Positions 1 through 7,750 of a stretch of 15,768 bases of DNA are shown in pieces; positions within the stretch are counted from its first letter, which is position 1; each line of letters begins with the position of its first letter. Origin of the DNA: MAG-120802 sp049430265. GTDB lineage: Bacteria; Actinomycetota; Actinomycetes; Nanopelagicales; Nanopelagicaceae. Position numbers and translations under genes: made by a program. The stretch covers positions 1 to 15,768 of the forward strand of contig JBMTBW010000019.1 of assembly GCA_049430265.1 (NCBI GenBank), read 5' to 3'. The notes under the pieces were generated by a model. The model did no database searches. It was not told the origin of the DNA and saw only the letters and a program-made list of their open reading frames with translations.

Positions 1-317
1 AGGTGAGCAAGAGATGGAACTGCAATATCAATATCTGCATTGATTGCAGATTCGAAGTCATCAGTGATCGGGGTTAGCCAAGCAATAATTGGCGCACTTA
101 TCCCGCCTTCTCTTAAAGCCCTTGCTTCTTCAAGTAGCGCAACTCCTAGCCAGCTAGCACCAGCGCTAAGCGCGCTCTTTGCTACCGGAAGTAAGCCGTG
201 GCCATAACCATCTGCTTTCACTACAGCCAGCGCTGGTTTACCACTTTTAGCCATTAAGTACTTGATATTTTCTCTAATAGCTCCAAGATCTATGAGAACC
301 TCTGCCCTGTTTTCCAT
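1..317 (-). CDS. alr: Alanine racemase, N-terminal part (cut by window edge)
   Basis: PLP-dependent racemase that makes D-alanine from L-alanine for peptidoglycan. Only the first 105 codons are inside the window; the gene runs off the left edge. The visible protein starts MENRAEVLIDLGAI and carries the family signature VVKADGYGHG at residues 32-41, where K34 is the lysine expected to hold PLP. The following stretch (GVALLEEARALREGG) is the usual start of the TIM-barrel domain. The ATG at 315-317 is the only sensible start, because an in-frame TAA lies six codons upstream with no ATG, GTG or TTG between. It follows the PAP2 gene by 26 nt in the same direction and is probably cotranscribed with glmM-glmS, which suits a shared role in cell-wall precursor supply. 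Only a weak Shine-Dalgarno sequence is seen. Confidence 0.95.
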   Translation of the reverse strand, partial: MENRAEVLIDLGAIRENIKYLMAKSGKPALAVVKADGYGHGLLPVAKSALSAGASWLGVALLEEARALREGGISAPIIAWLTPITDDFESAINADIDIAVPSLAH

Positions 318-343
318 AGTTGATCGCTGCTTTACTTAAATAC

Positions 344-1048
344 CTATGAAGGCTGACGGGTTGAAGGAATAAAGCGATCAATTGCAACGACTAAAACCAA
401 AATAGCTCCACCTAAAAACATTCCACCAAGAAGATCGGTAAACCAGTGGGTATTGCGTATAAGTGAAACCGCACCTACTGCAATAGTGATAACAGCTACC
501 AACCAATAGAGCTTCAAACCCTCAAAAGGAGCTCTATGGGTATAACGAAAGACGATGTATGCAAAGAGCCCCCATGTAACTAGTGCATTTGAAATATGGC
601 CACTGGGATATGCCATGCCATCGCTAAACATACAGAGATCAAAATCTTCTTTTGCTTTACATCTTCCAAAGAAAATCTTAGAAGCGCCAACAAAGATATT
701 TAAAAATAATAACGATAGAAAAGAAAGGTTTAGTGGTCTAAAGGACTTAAACCTTCTACTAATCAAAGCTGCTGTGATCAGCAAGATAAGGGCAGTAATC
801 CACCTAAGCCCTAAGTCATCAATTCGAAGAACTAAAAAGTTAGTAAATCCAGAGAGCTTAGGGCGACTAAGATCTGCCACAAATTGATCAAATCTATAGA
901 GCAGACCCTTATTAATGACATCAAGAGTTACTAAAGCAAAGCCAAGGAGTAATACTGCGCACCAAGTAAGGGCAATATTCATCTCCCGGCGACGAATCTC
1001 AATTCTTTGATCTACAACATCATCAAAGAGGCTGCTAGGACCACTCAT
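344..1048 (-). CDS. PAP2-family membrane phosphatase, 234 aa
   Basis: Integral membrane protein of the phosphatidic acid phosphatase type 2 superfamily, with about six hydrophobic segments (near residues 24-45, 83-97, 105-123, 153-168, 179-197 and 206-224). The central motif PSGH is intact at 148-151, and H201 with D205 (HWFTD) matches the end of motif C3. Two other parts are unusual: C1 (usually K-x6-RP) reads KIFFGRCKA, with K124 followed by KA in place of RP, and the arginine expected six residues before H201 is a serine, with R198 shifted to three before. Family members remove phosphate from lipid phosphates such as undecaprenyl pyrophosphate, or from decaprenyl-phosphoryl sugars in mycobacteria; the substrate here is unknown. 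The start ATG overlaps the glmS stop (ATGA), so translation is probably coupled to glmS, and alr follows 26 nt later. That context suggests an envelope lipid role, but activity cannot be assumed. Confidence 0.85.
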   Translation of the reverse strand: MSGPSSLFDDVVDQRIEIRRREMNIALTWCAVLLLGFALVTLDVINKGLLYRFDQFVADLSRPKLSGFTNFLVLRIDDLGLRWITALILLITAALISRRFKSFRPLNLSFLSLLFLNIFVGASKIFFGRCKAKEDFDLCMFSDGMAYPSGHISNALVTWGLFAYIVFRYTHRAPFEGLKLYWLVAVITIAVGAVSLIRNTHWFTDLLGGMFLGGAILVLVVAIDRFIPSTRQPS

Positions 1049-2871
1049 TCCACTGTCACCGATTTAGCGAGATTTCTTGGCTGATCAACATCATTTCCCC
1101 TTGCAACAGCCATTTCATAGGCAAAGACCTGCAAGGGAACAATTGCAAGGATTGATTGTAATAATTCATCACAGCTTGGAATTCTAATAATGTGCTTAAG
1201 ATCAAGAGATGTTGAAGCATCTGCAATTGCAATCACATTGGCTCCACGCGCTCTAACTTCTTGAATATTACTAAGCATTTTCTCTGATATCGCGCTAGAT
1301 GAAGGAGGCAAGATTGCAATAACGGCAGTTCCCTCTTCAATGAGTGCAATCGGTCCATGCTTCAGCTCTCCGCCGGCAAAACCCTCAGCATGCATATATG
1401 CCAGTTCTTTTAGTTTAAGGGCGCCCTCAAGCGCAGCTGGATATCCCACATTCCTTCCAAGAAAGAGAACTGAAGTTGCATCTTTAAAGCCTCTAGTCAT
1501 CTCGCGAAGTGGTTCAACAGTTTCTAATATCTCCTCAACTTTATTTGGCAAGGCAAGTAACTCAGAGATTATTGTTGCAATCTGAGCGCTACTTGAGCTT
1601 TTGTTATTCTGAGCTAAATAAAGAGCGATAACTTTAAGCGCCACAATCTGTGTTAGCAGCGCCTTAGTTGATGCAACTGCAATCTCAGGACCTGCATGGG
1701 TATAAAAGACTGCATCAGATTCTCGTGCAATTGATGAACCCATGGTGTTGCAGATAGATAGCGTTGCCGCGCCAAGTTCTTTAGCATGGCGAGCAGCCAT
1801 CAATGTATCCATAGTCTCACCAGATTGAGAGATAGTTATTACTAGTGTTTTAGCAGTGAGAAAAGGTTTTCGATATCTAAACTCAGAGGCAAGTTCAACA
1901 TCAACAGCAATCTTTGCCCATTGCTCAATGGCATATTTTCCAATTAACCCCGCGTGATAGGCCGTGCCACAGGCTAAAATCAAAATTCGATCAATATTTA
2001 GATTAAGGCTTGCAAGCTCACTGCAGATAACTTTTGAGTCATTACTAAATCTTCCAAGCAGGGTTTCAGATATTGCCTTTGGCTGCTCGAAGATCTCCTT
2101 GAGCATAAAGTGGGTATATCCCCCGCGCTCTGCCGCCTTTGCATCCCAGGTAATTTCAAAAGGCTTAGCACTTACCTGCATGCCATTTAAATCTGTGACT
2201 ACAACGGAATCAGGACTTACCTGCACAACTTGATCTTGACCTAGCTCTAAAGCGCTCTTGGTATGAGCAATAAATGCAGAGACATCAGATGCTAGAAAGT
2301 TCTCACCCTTTCCAAGTCCTACAACTAAAGGTGAATTACGTCTTGCCCCAACAATTACCTCAGGGTTATCAGATGAGATAGCAAGGAGAGTAAATGAGCC
2401 ACGAAGTCGCTTGCAAACCTTGCGCATCGCATCTGCCAAATCCTTACTCAAATTAAATTCATCACTTAATAGATGTGCAACAGATTCAGTATCGGTTTGG
2501 GATGAGAATTTATGGCCACGCTTTTCTAGCTCTGCTTTTAGTTCTAGGTAATTTTCGATAATTCCATTATGAATAACAGCTACTTTGCCATCACTTGATA
2601 TATGTGGATGGGCATTTTCATCTGTTGGTCCACCATGTGTTGCCCAGCGAGTATGGCCAATTCCACTTAGAGAATCAGCATGATCTGAAGTTAGCGCGCT
2701 CTCCAAATTGCTTAACTTTCCAGCACGCTTAGCCACAATTAACTTCTCACCCGCTTTGCCAGTAAGAGCAATTCCAGCTGAGTCATAGCCCCGATATTCC
2801 AACTTTCGAAGCGAATCAATCACCATTGAAAGGGCAGGTGAGGCTCCGGTATAACCGATGATTCCGCACAT
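1045..2871 (-). CDS. glmS: Glutamine--fructose-6-phosphate aminotransferase (isomerizing)
   Basis: Makes glucosamine-6-phosphate from fructose-6-phosphate and glutamine, the committed step to UDP-GlcNAc. At 608 aa it is the normal full length. The N-terminal class II glutamine amidotransferase domain starts MCGIIGYTG, with C2 as the nucleophile exposed after Met removal; GHTRWATHG (72-80) and NGIIEN (102-107) are further active-site motifs. The first SIS domain shows ACGTAYHAG (300-308), SQSGETMDT (348-356) and GPEIAVASTKA (394-404). The second SIS domain contains the GALKLKELAYMHAEG stretch, and the protein ends LAKSVTVE as is typical. A GGGAG Shine-Dalgarno sits in the 14-nt gap after glmM. 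The stop overlaps the PAP2 start as ATGA. No glmS ribozyme is expected or seen in so short a gap. The next-door glmM supplies the following step of the same pathway. Confidence 0.98.
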   Translation of the reverse strand: MCGIIGYTGASPALSMVIDSLRKLEYRGYDSAGIALTGKAGEKLIVAKRAGKLSNLESALTSDHADSLSGIGHTRWATHGGPTDENAHPHISSDGKVAVIHNGIIENYLELKAELEKRGHKFSSQTDTESVAHLLSDEFNLSKDLADAMRKVCKRLRGSFTLLAISSDNPEVIVGARRNSPLVVGLGKGENFLASDVSAFIAHTKSALELGQDQVVQVSPDSVVVTDLNGMQVSAKPFEITWDAKAAERGGYTHFMLKEIFEQPKAISETLLGRFSNDSKVICSELASLNLNIDRILILACGTAYHAGLIGKYAIEQWAKIAVDVELASEFRYRKPFLTAKTLVITISQSGETMDTLMAARHAKELGAATLSICNTMGSSIARESDAVFYTHAGPEIAVASTKALLTQIVALKVIALYLAQNNKSSSSAQIATIISELLALPNKVEEILETVEPLREMTRGFKDATSVLFLGRNVGYPAALEGALKLKELAYMHAEGFAGGELKHGPIALIEEGTAVIAILPPSSSAISEKMLSNIQEVRARGANVIAIADASTSLDLKHIIRIPSCDELLQSILAIVPLQVFAYEMAVARGNDVDQPRNLAKSVTVE

Positions 2872-2885
2872 TTAAATTTGCTCCC

Positions 2886-4211
2886 TTAAAGTGAGAGCTC
2901 TGATTTTACTAGCGTTGCCAGTTCTGAGGCTAATTCTTGAGCAAGAGATAGTTCCTGGGCCTCAATCATCACTCTAATTAGAGCCTCAGTTCCAGAGGCG
3001 CGGAGCAGAACTCGACCTTTATCTTCCAATCTCTGCTGCACATCATTTACTGCCTTGGCGATGACTTGGTTTGATGCCAATTTTTCTTTAGCTACTCCTG
3101 AGACATTGAGAAGAACTTGCGGATAACGCTTCATAAATGAGGCTAACTCACTTGCGCTCTTGCCACTCTTCTTAAGTTTTGAAATTAGTTGCAAGGCTGT
3201 TAATAAGCCATCGCCAGTATTTGCATACTGACTCATGATGATATGGCCTGATTGCTCTCCCCCTAAAGTATGGCCTCCAGCAAGCATCTCCTCTAAGACA
3301 TAGCGATCACCAACAGCTGTTGCAATGAACTTAATACCTTTTTCTTCTAGAGCTTTAATCAGCCCTAAATTTGTCATAACAGTTCCCACAACAGTCTTTG
3401 TTGGTAGCTGCATATCTTGAGCAAGAATTCCTAATATGAAATCACCGTCAATGACTGATCCTTTATCATCAATAGCTAGGACTCGATCAGCATCGCCATC
3501 ATGAGCAATTCCAATATCTGCCCTCTCTTCTTTAACTGCTGCAATTAAGTTCTCTAGATGGGTAGAGCCGCAGTTATCATTAATATTTAATCCATTTGGA
3601 GATGCTGATATGGCAATAACCTCAGCCCCAGCTCTTTTAAGAAGTTCAGGTGCTACAAAAGAGGCAGCCCCATTGGCACAATCAACAACTACTTTTAGCC
3701 CACTTAAACTGCCATCAAGACTCTTCAAAAGATTTTGGATATAACTCTCTTTAGCGTCCAAATCTTCAATGACTTTGCCAGCACCATTAGCGCTTTCGAC
3801 AGTTTTGCCTAATACGCTTTCAATCTTTGCTTCAATTTGATCAGCTAGCTTTGATCCAGTTCTATCAAAGAACTTTATTCCGTTATCACTTGCTGGGTTA
3901 TGAGATGCGCTAATCATCACCCCAAGATCTGCTCCTCGATCTTTAACCAGAAATGAGATTGCGGGGGTGGGAAGTATTCCAACTCGATAAACTTCAATAC
4001 CTGCACTTGATAGCCCGCGGCAGATTGCCTCCTCTAAATACTGCCCAGAGGCTCTTGAATCCTGACCAACAATTGCAGTTGGGCGATGGCCGGCAAATTC
4101 ACCAAGATCTGCCAGAACTGATGCGGCAGCAGTTGAGAGGTTAAAAGCAAGATCTGCGGTGAGATCAACGCCAGCAACGCCTCGGACACCATCGGTGCCA
4201 AAGAGCGCCAT
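2886..4211 (-). CDS. glmM: Phosphoglucosamine mutase
   Basis: Interconverts glucosamine-6-phosphate and glucosamine-1-phosphate on the way to UDP-GlcNAc, through a phosphoserine enzyme. At 441 aa it is full length for the alpha-D-phosphohexomutase family. All four signature loops are present: MISASHNP with catalytic S103, the metal loop DGDADR (238-243), the sugar loop GEQSGH (318-323) and the phosphate-binding RASGTE (404-409). The serine in the sugar loop (GEQSGH) is typical of GlmM as opposed to phosphomannomutases. The start MALFGTDGVRG is the usual GlmM N-terminus, and an AGAGGG-type ribosome binding site lies just upstream. The gene sits 17 nt after rpsI and 14 nt before glmS, the usual actinobacterial order, so amino-sugar synthesis is expressed from the rplM-rpsI promoter. 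Confidence 0.98.
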   Translation of the reverse strand: MALFGTDGVRGVAGVDLTADLAFNLSTAAASVLADLGEFAGHRPTAIVGQDSRASGQYLEEAICRGLSSAGIEVYRVGILPTPAISFLVKDRGADLGVMISASHNPASDNGIKFFDRTGSKLADQIEAKIESVLGKTVESANGAGKVIEDLDAKESYIQNLLKSLDGSLSGLKVVVDCANGAASFVAPELLKRAGAEVIAISASPNGLNINDNCGSTHLENLIAAVKEERADIGIAHDGDADRVLAIDDKGSVIDGDFILGILAQDMQLPTKTVVGTVMTNLGLIKALEEKGIKFIATAVGDRYVLEEMLAGGHTLGGEQSGHIIMSQYANTGDGLLTALQLISKLKKSGKSASELASFMKRYPQVLLNVSGVAKEKLASNQVIAKAVNDVQQRLEDKGRVLLRASGTEALIRVMIEAQELSLAQELASELATLVKSELSL

Positions 4212-4228
4212 TTTTCCCTCTTTGTTAA

Positions 4229-4693
4229 TTAACGCTTGCTGTATTGAGAACGCTTACGTGCTTTCTTTAGACCATATTTCTTGCGTTCAATTACGCGAGC
4301 ATCACGGGTTAGGAATTTTGCCTTCTTTAGAGCTGGGCGATTTGCATCAGTATCAATCTCATTTAAAGCGCGAGCAACACCTAGACGAAGCGCTCCTGCT
4401 TGACCTGAAATTCCGCCACCATCAATTCGAGCAATAACATCGTACTTGCCCTCAGCGCCAACGGTGCGAAGTGGTTCGGAGACCGCTTGTTGGTGAACTT
4501 TATTTGGGAAATAAACTTCTAAATTCTTATTATTAACAATCCAGCGACCACTTCCTGGAGTTAGACGAACGCGAGCAACAGCTTCCTTGCGGCGACCGAT
4601 ACCTGCGCCAGCTGCAATTACAGCAGCACGGTTAGTTGCAGCAGCAGGGGTTGCAGAGCTAAAGGTGGTTACGTTCTCTTCTTTTTCGCTCAT
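4229..4693 (-). CDS. rpsI: 30S ribosomal protein S9 (uS9)
   Basis: Small-subunit protein whose C-terminal tail reaches the P-site tRNA. The protein is 154 aa and ends KKARKRSQYSKR, the conserved tail with the terminal arginine. GGGISGQAGALRLGVARAL is the conserved core. The first 30 or so residues (Ala/Thr-rich, before GIGRRKEAVARV) are an N-terminal extension common in actinobacterial S9. It starts 3 nt after the rplM stop, with a modest AAG-rich Shine-Dalgarno inside the rplM end, and is followed 17 nt later by glmM. The L13-S9 pair is nearly universal in bacteria. Confidence 0.98.
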   Translation of the reverse strand: MSEKEENVTTFSSATPAAATNRAAVIAAGAGIGRRKEAVARVRLTPGSGRWIVNNKNLEVYFPNKVHQQAVSEPLRTVGAEGKYDVIARIDGGGISGQAGALRLGVARALNEIDTDANRPALKKAKFLTRDARVIERKKYGLKKARKRSQYSKR

Positions 4694-4696
4694 CTT

Positions 4697-5155
4697 TTAC
4701 TTACCAACCTTCATCTGATCGATCTGGGTAAAGACATATGGAATTGGTCCTTGTGATCCATGAGGATGATTAGGGCCAGCATAAACTTTTAGCTTAGAGG
4801 CCATCTGCTTGCCGATAGAGTTCTTAGGAAGCATTCCCTTAATTGCCTTTTCAACAGCGCGAGTTGGGAACTTCTCCATCAATAGTTCATAGTTACGCTC
4901 TGTTAAGCCGCCTGGATATTGTGAGTGCTGATAGGCCATCTTATTAGCCATCTTTGATCCAGTTAATACGATTTTTTCGGCATTAATTACGATTACGAAA
5001 TCTCCCATATCCATATGAGGAGCAAATGTTGGTTTATGTTTTCCGCGAAGCAAGATAGCGGCATGGCTAGCAAGGCGACCAAGGACAACGTCAGCTGCAT
5101 CAATTACATACCATTGACGCGCAACATCCTTCGGGGTCGGTGAAAAGGTGCGCAC
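4697..5155 (-). CDS. rplM: 50S ribosomal protein L13 (uL13)
   Basis: Early-assembling large-subunit protein, 152 aa. Recognisable blocks are the N-terminal WYVIDAADVVLGRLAS, then LLRGKHKPTFAPHMDMGD, the GGLTER and GMLPKN motifs, and KVYAGPNHPH near the C-terminus. The start codon is GTG (5153-5155), giving MRTFSPTPKDV, the usual actinobacterial beginning; an AGAGAG sequence seven bases upstream is the probable ribosome binding site. It is the first gene of a transcription unit with its own promoter (5224-5252) and a roughly 60-nt leader. Many bacteria autoregulate this operon with L13; the leader here has only a small hairpin, so such control is possible but not shown. Confidence 0.98.
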   Translation of the reverse strand: MRTFSPTPKDVARQWYVIDAADVVLGRLASHAAILLRGKHKPTFAPHMDMGDFVIVINAEKIVLTGSKMANKMAYQHSQYPGGLTERNYELLMEKFPTRAVEKAIKGMLPKNSIGKQMASKLKVYAGPNHPHGSQGPIPYVFTQIDQMKVGK

Positions 5156-5192
5156 GGGCAGACTCTCTTTCTTCTTACTTTTCTATTTAGTG

Positions 5193-5210
5193 CCGCTCCA
5201 CAGCTAGCGG
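5193..5210 (-). promoter_or_regulatory. Small GC-rich hairpin in rplM 5' leader
   Basis: A 5-bp perfect stem (CCGCT pairing with AGCGG, 8-nt loop) lies in the predicted rplM mRNA leader. A competing CTCC/GGAG pairing overlaps it. There is no U-tract after it, so it is not a terminator. It could be part of an L13 autoregulatory leader, but it is short and this is speculative. Confidence 0.35.
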
Positions 5211-5223
5211 AGACAGAAGGCGA

Positions 5224-5252
5224 AGATTACCTGCACTAAGCAAAGGGGTCAA
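5224..5252 (-). promoter_or_regulatory. Sigma70-type promoter of the rplM-rpsI-glmM-glmS unit
   Basis: On the minus strand a -35 TTGACC (5247-5252) and a -10 TAATCT (5224-5229) are separated by exactly 17 bases, close to the housekeeping consensus. Transcription should start near 5217, giving a leader of about 60 nt before the rplM GTG. The -35 lies some 13 bases past the ABC-F stop codon, so this separates the rplM unit from the truA-ABC-F unit. It is the best promoter in the window. Confidence 0.8.
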
Positions 5253-5264
5253 AATCGAGCCTAA

Positions 5265-6866
5265 TTAATGGCTCCAGACTGGTTCAGGGCTCTCATAGAC
5301 CGCTCCCTCTGCGCCAAATATCAAAAATCTAGTAAATCCTTTAGCAAACCAGCGATCATGGGTCACAGCAATAACAGTTCCTTGATAAGCATCAAGTGCT
5401 CGCTCTAGCGCTTCAGCACTTGCCAGATCTAAGTTATCGGTTGGCTCATCTAGTAATAACAAAGTATCGCCAGCAAGTTCTAATAATAAAACTTGAAAGC
5501 GTGCTTGCTGTCCACCAGATAAAGATGTGAATTGTTGCTCTGCTTGTTGGGCCAATTCATATCTACCAAGAACAGATTTAGCTGCCCCTAATTGCAAAGA
5601 GTTTTCCTGCCATAAAATCTCCAGCAAAGTCTTTCCTACAAATTCAGGATGGGCATGTGTCTGAGCAAAAAAACCTGGAATAACTCTTGCTCCGAGTTTA
5701 AACTCGCCGCTATATCTAACGCTCTCATCACCTGAAAGCCTTCTTAAAAAGTGAGATTTTCCAGAGCCATTCTTTCCAAGAATTGCTACCCGATCTTGAT
5801 AATAGATTTCAAAGGTAAAGGGCTCGGTGAGATTTTCTAGAGTTAAATCCTTGCAGGTCACTACGCGCTCGCCAGTTCTCCCGCTCTTTAAATTAACCTT
5901 CACATCTTGTTCTAGAGGCGGCGGAGGCGGCGGGCCGATCTCCTCAAACTTTCTGAGCCTGGTTTGCATCGCTCGATATCTTGAGGCCATATCTGGCGAT
6001 GATGCTGCCTGCCATTGCAGAGTTAGAACTAGTTCTTTTAACCGCTTATGTTCATCTTGCCAGCGCTCTAGTACTTGAGCGAATTGAGCATTACGAGCTT
6101 TTCTTGCATCATGCCAAGTATTAAAGCCCTCACCATGAATCCATGCGCTATTGCCACTAACACCTTGTTCAAGTGTGACAACTTTGGTAGCAGTTGCTGC
6201 CAATAACTCACGATCATGGCTAATAAATAGGATGGTTTTCTTTGAATTCCTTATCTGCTCCTCAAGCCATCTCTTTGCTGGAACATCTAGATAGTTATCA
6301 GGCTCATCAAGGATTAATACCTCCTCTGGTCCATTGAGTAATACTTCAAGGACAAGGCGCTTTTGCTCTCCACCAGATAGTGAATTCACTAATCGATCAG
6401 ATACTCGATCAAAACTCTTTGCAAGCGCGCTATTAACTGCAATATCCCAGAGCACCTCTTGTTCATATCCCCCAGCATCTCCCCAATCGGATAGTGCTTG
6501 GGCATATGCCATCTGCTGGCTCTCAGAATTATTAGCAGCCATATCAATTTCAGCCTCTTTAAGTTTCTCTGCAGCCTGTCTAATTCGAAGCGGTGATACT
6601 GAAATTAATAAATCTCTCACCGTTGATTCATCTCGAATCGAGCCAATAAATTGGCGCATCACACCAAGACCGCCATTAATAATTATCTGACCAGAATCAG
6701 CAGTAATATCCCCGGCAATCATTCGAAAAAGAGTTGTCTTGCCAGATCCATTAGGGCCAATCAGAGCAACCTTTGATCCTTCGCCAACCCGAAATGAAAC
6801 ATCGCTAAGTAAAACCCGGCCATCTGAGAGGGCATACTCAATTCCAACTACATTTATCTGCCCCAT
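5265..6866 (-). CDS. ABC-F family ATPase (ribosome-associated, no membrane domain)
   Basis: Soluble tandem ATPase, 533 aa. Domain 1 has Walker A GPNGSGKTT (37-45), signature LSGGEQ (163-168), Walker B VLILDEP (183-189) and switch H217. Domain 2 has Walker A GKNGSGKS (364-371), signature LSGGQQ (449-454) and Walker B LLLLDEP. The linker between them (about 245-330) is charged and helical and ends in a run of six prolines (312-317). There are no membrane segments, so this is ABC-F, whose members act on the ribosomal E/P site to clear stalls or antibiotics. The sequence recalls the mycobacterial Rv1473 type rather than EttA; this is from memory. The start ATG directly abuts the truA stop (TAAATG), with GAAGAG upstream, so the two are probably coupled. 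Whether it confers resistance or does housekeeping cannot be told. Confidence 0.92.
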   Translation of the reverse strand: MGQINVVGIEYALSDGRVLLSDVSFRVGEGSKVALIGPNGSGKTTLFRMIAGDITADSGQIIINGGLGVMRQFIGSIRDESTVRDLLISVSPLRIRQAAEKLKEAEIDMAANNSESQQMAYAQALSDWGDAGGYEQEVLWDIAVNSALAKSFDRVSDRLVNSLSGGEQKRLVLEVLLNGPEEVLILDEPDNYLDVPAKRWLEEQIRNSKKTILFISHDRELLAATATKVVTLEQGVSGNSAWIHGEGFNTWHDARKARNAQFAQVLERWQDEHKRLKELVLTLQWQAASSPDMASRYRAMQTRLRKFEEIGPPPPPPLEQDVKVNLKSGRTGERVVTCKDLTLENLTEPFTFEIYYQDRVAILGKNGSGKSHFLRRLSGDESVRYSGEFKLGARVIPGFFAQTHAHPEFVGKTLLEILWQENSLQLGAAKSVLGRYELAQQAEQQFTSLSGGQQARFQVLLLELAGDTLLLLDEPTDNLDLASAEALERALDAYQGTVIAVTHDRWFAKGFTRFLIFGAEGAVYESPEPVWSH

Positions 6867-7715
6867 TTACTCTTCATCTCTTCTGCGAGCCGTTACTTTA
6901 TAACGAGCTTCAAGTAAATCATCAGCTGGATACTCAATAGCAATCAGGGTTAAACCTCGTGCTGGAAAGACCATGCTCTCACTAACTCTAGTTTTATTGG
7001 CAAGTAGCGATGAAATCCACTCTGGCTCAAAGCGAGACTCTCCAACACAGACTACTGCTCCGACTAGATTTCTCACCATGGAATAACAGAATGCATCAGC
7101 AGTAACTCTTGCAAGAAGGGTTGAATCAGCCATTCGCTGCCAGCTAAATTCTTCAAGCCTTCTCAAAGTAGTTCCAGAGCCGCCAGGTTTACAAAACGTT
7201 GCAAAATCATGATCTCCCAGCAATCTCCTACTTGCCTCATTTAACCTACTTAAATCAAGGTGTCGATACCAAGGAGTGATATCAAATCTCTTTAACGGAT
7301 CAATATGTTGTTGACCATCGGCAATCTTATAAATATAAGTTCGCCTAAGCGCTGAAAAGCGAGCATGGAAATGATCTGGAGCTCTACTAATTGCTCTAAC
7401 TAATATCTCCTCACTTAGCATTCTATTGAGGCGATATTGCAGATCTTGAGTGTTCCAAGGCTTTCCATATTTATCACGCTCTGGCAGATCAAAGTGAGCA
7501 ACTTGCATACTGGCATGAACGCCAGCATCTGTTCTTCCTGCAACAATTAAATCAACTTTATTTCGAACTAAACCGCTAAGGGCAACTTCCATCTCGCCTT
7601 GAATAGTTCTCTGATCTGGCTGCTTTGCCCAACCACTAAATGCGCTTCCATCATAGGAAAAATCAATCCTAAAACGAAGAAACCCACTCTCAGGATTGAG
7701 AGTGGGTTGCTCCAT
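6867..7715 (-). CDS. truA: tRNA pseudouridine synthase A
   Basis: Converts uridines 38-40 of the tRNA anticodon arm to pseudouridine. The catalytic motif AGRTDAGVHA is present (the aspartate is residue 63 counted from this ATG), together with the family blocks DFSYDGSAFSGW near the N-terminus, LRRTYIYKI in the middle and CYSMVRNLVGAVV near the C-terminus. Two starts are possible: GTG at 7721 (284 aa) or ATG at 7715 (282 aa). I prefer the ATG because AAGAAG lies five bases upstream, while the GTG has A-rich sequence immediately against it. No other in-frame start exists before the conserved core. A perfect 12-bp inverted repeat lies within codons 3-12, next to the start. The gene follows rplQ after a short AU-rich spacer and is joined stop-to-start to the ABC-F gene. 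Confidence 0.96.
   Translation of the reverse strand: MEQPTLNPESGFLRFRIDFSYDGSAFSGWAKQPDQRTIQGEMEVALSGLVRNKVDLIVAGRTDAGVHASMQVAHFDLPERDKYGKPWNTQDLQYRLNRMLSEEILVRAISRAPDHFHARFSALRRTYIYKIADGQQHIDPLKRFDITPWYRHLDLSRLNEASRRLLGDHDFATFCKPGGSGTTLRRLEEFSWQRMADSTLLARVTADAFCYSMVRNLVGAVVCVGESRFEPEWISSLLANKTRVSESMVFPARGLTLIAIEYPADDLLEARYKVTARRRDEE
7681..7708 (-). terminator. Perfect 12-bp hairpin inside the truA start region
   Basis: The arms AACCCACTCTCA (7681-7692) and TGAGAGTGGGTT (7697-7708) are exact reverse complements around a 4-nt loop. On the transcribed strand the stem is followed by TTTCTTCGTTTT, an interrupted U-tract. This looks like an intrinsic terminator or attenuator at the end of the rpsM-rplQ unit, but it lies within codons 3-12 of truA and within the initiating ribosome's footprint. 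It could therefore cut transcription into truA, hinder truA initiation, or both. Confidence 0.6.
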
Positions 7716-7750
7716 TGACACTTCTTTTATTTATTTTTAGTTAGAAAGAG

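Noticed and set aside
555..887. Plus-strand open frame of 110 codons opposite the PAP2 gene
   Set aside because: Antisense to a membrane protein gene with intact PSGH and HxxxD motifs; no recognisable product.
7722..7750. AT-rich rplQ-truA spacer as a promoter for truA
   Set aside because: It is only 29 bases and has no paired -35 and -10 hexamers at the right distance.
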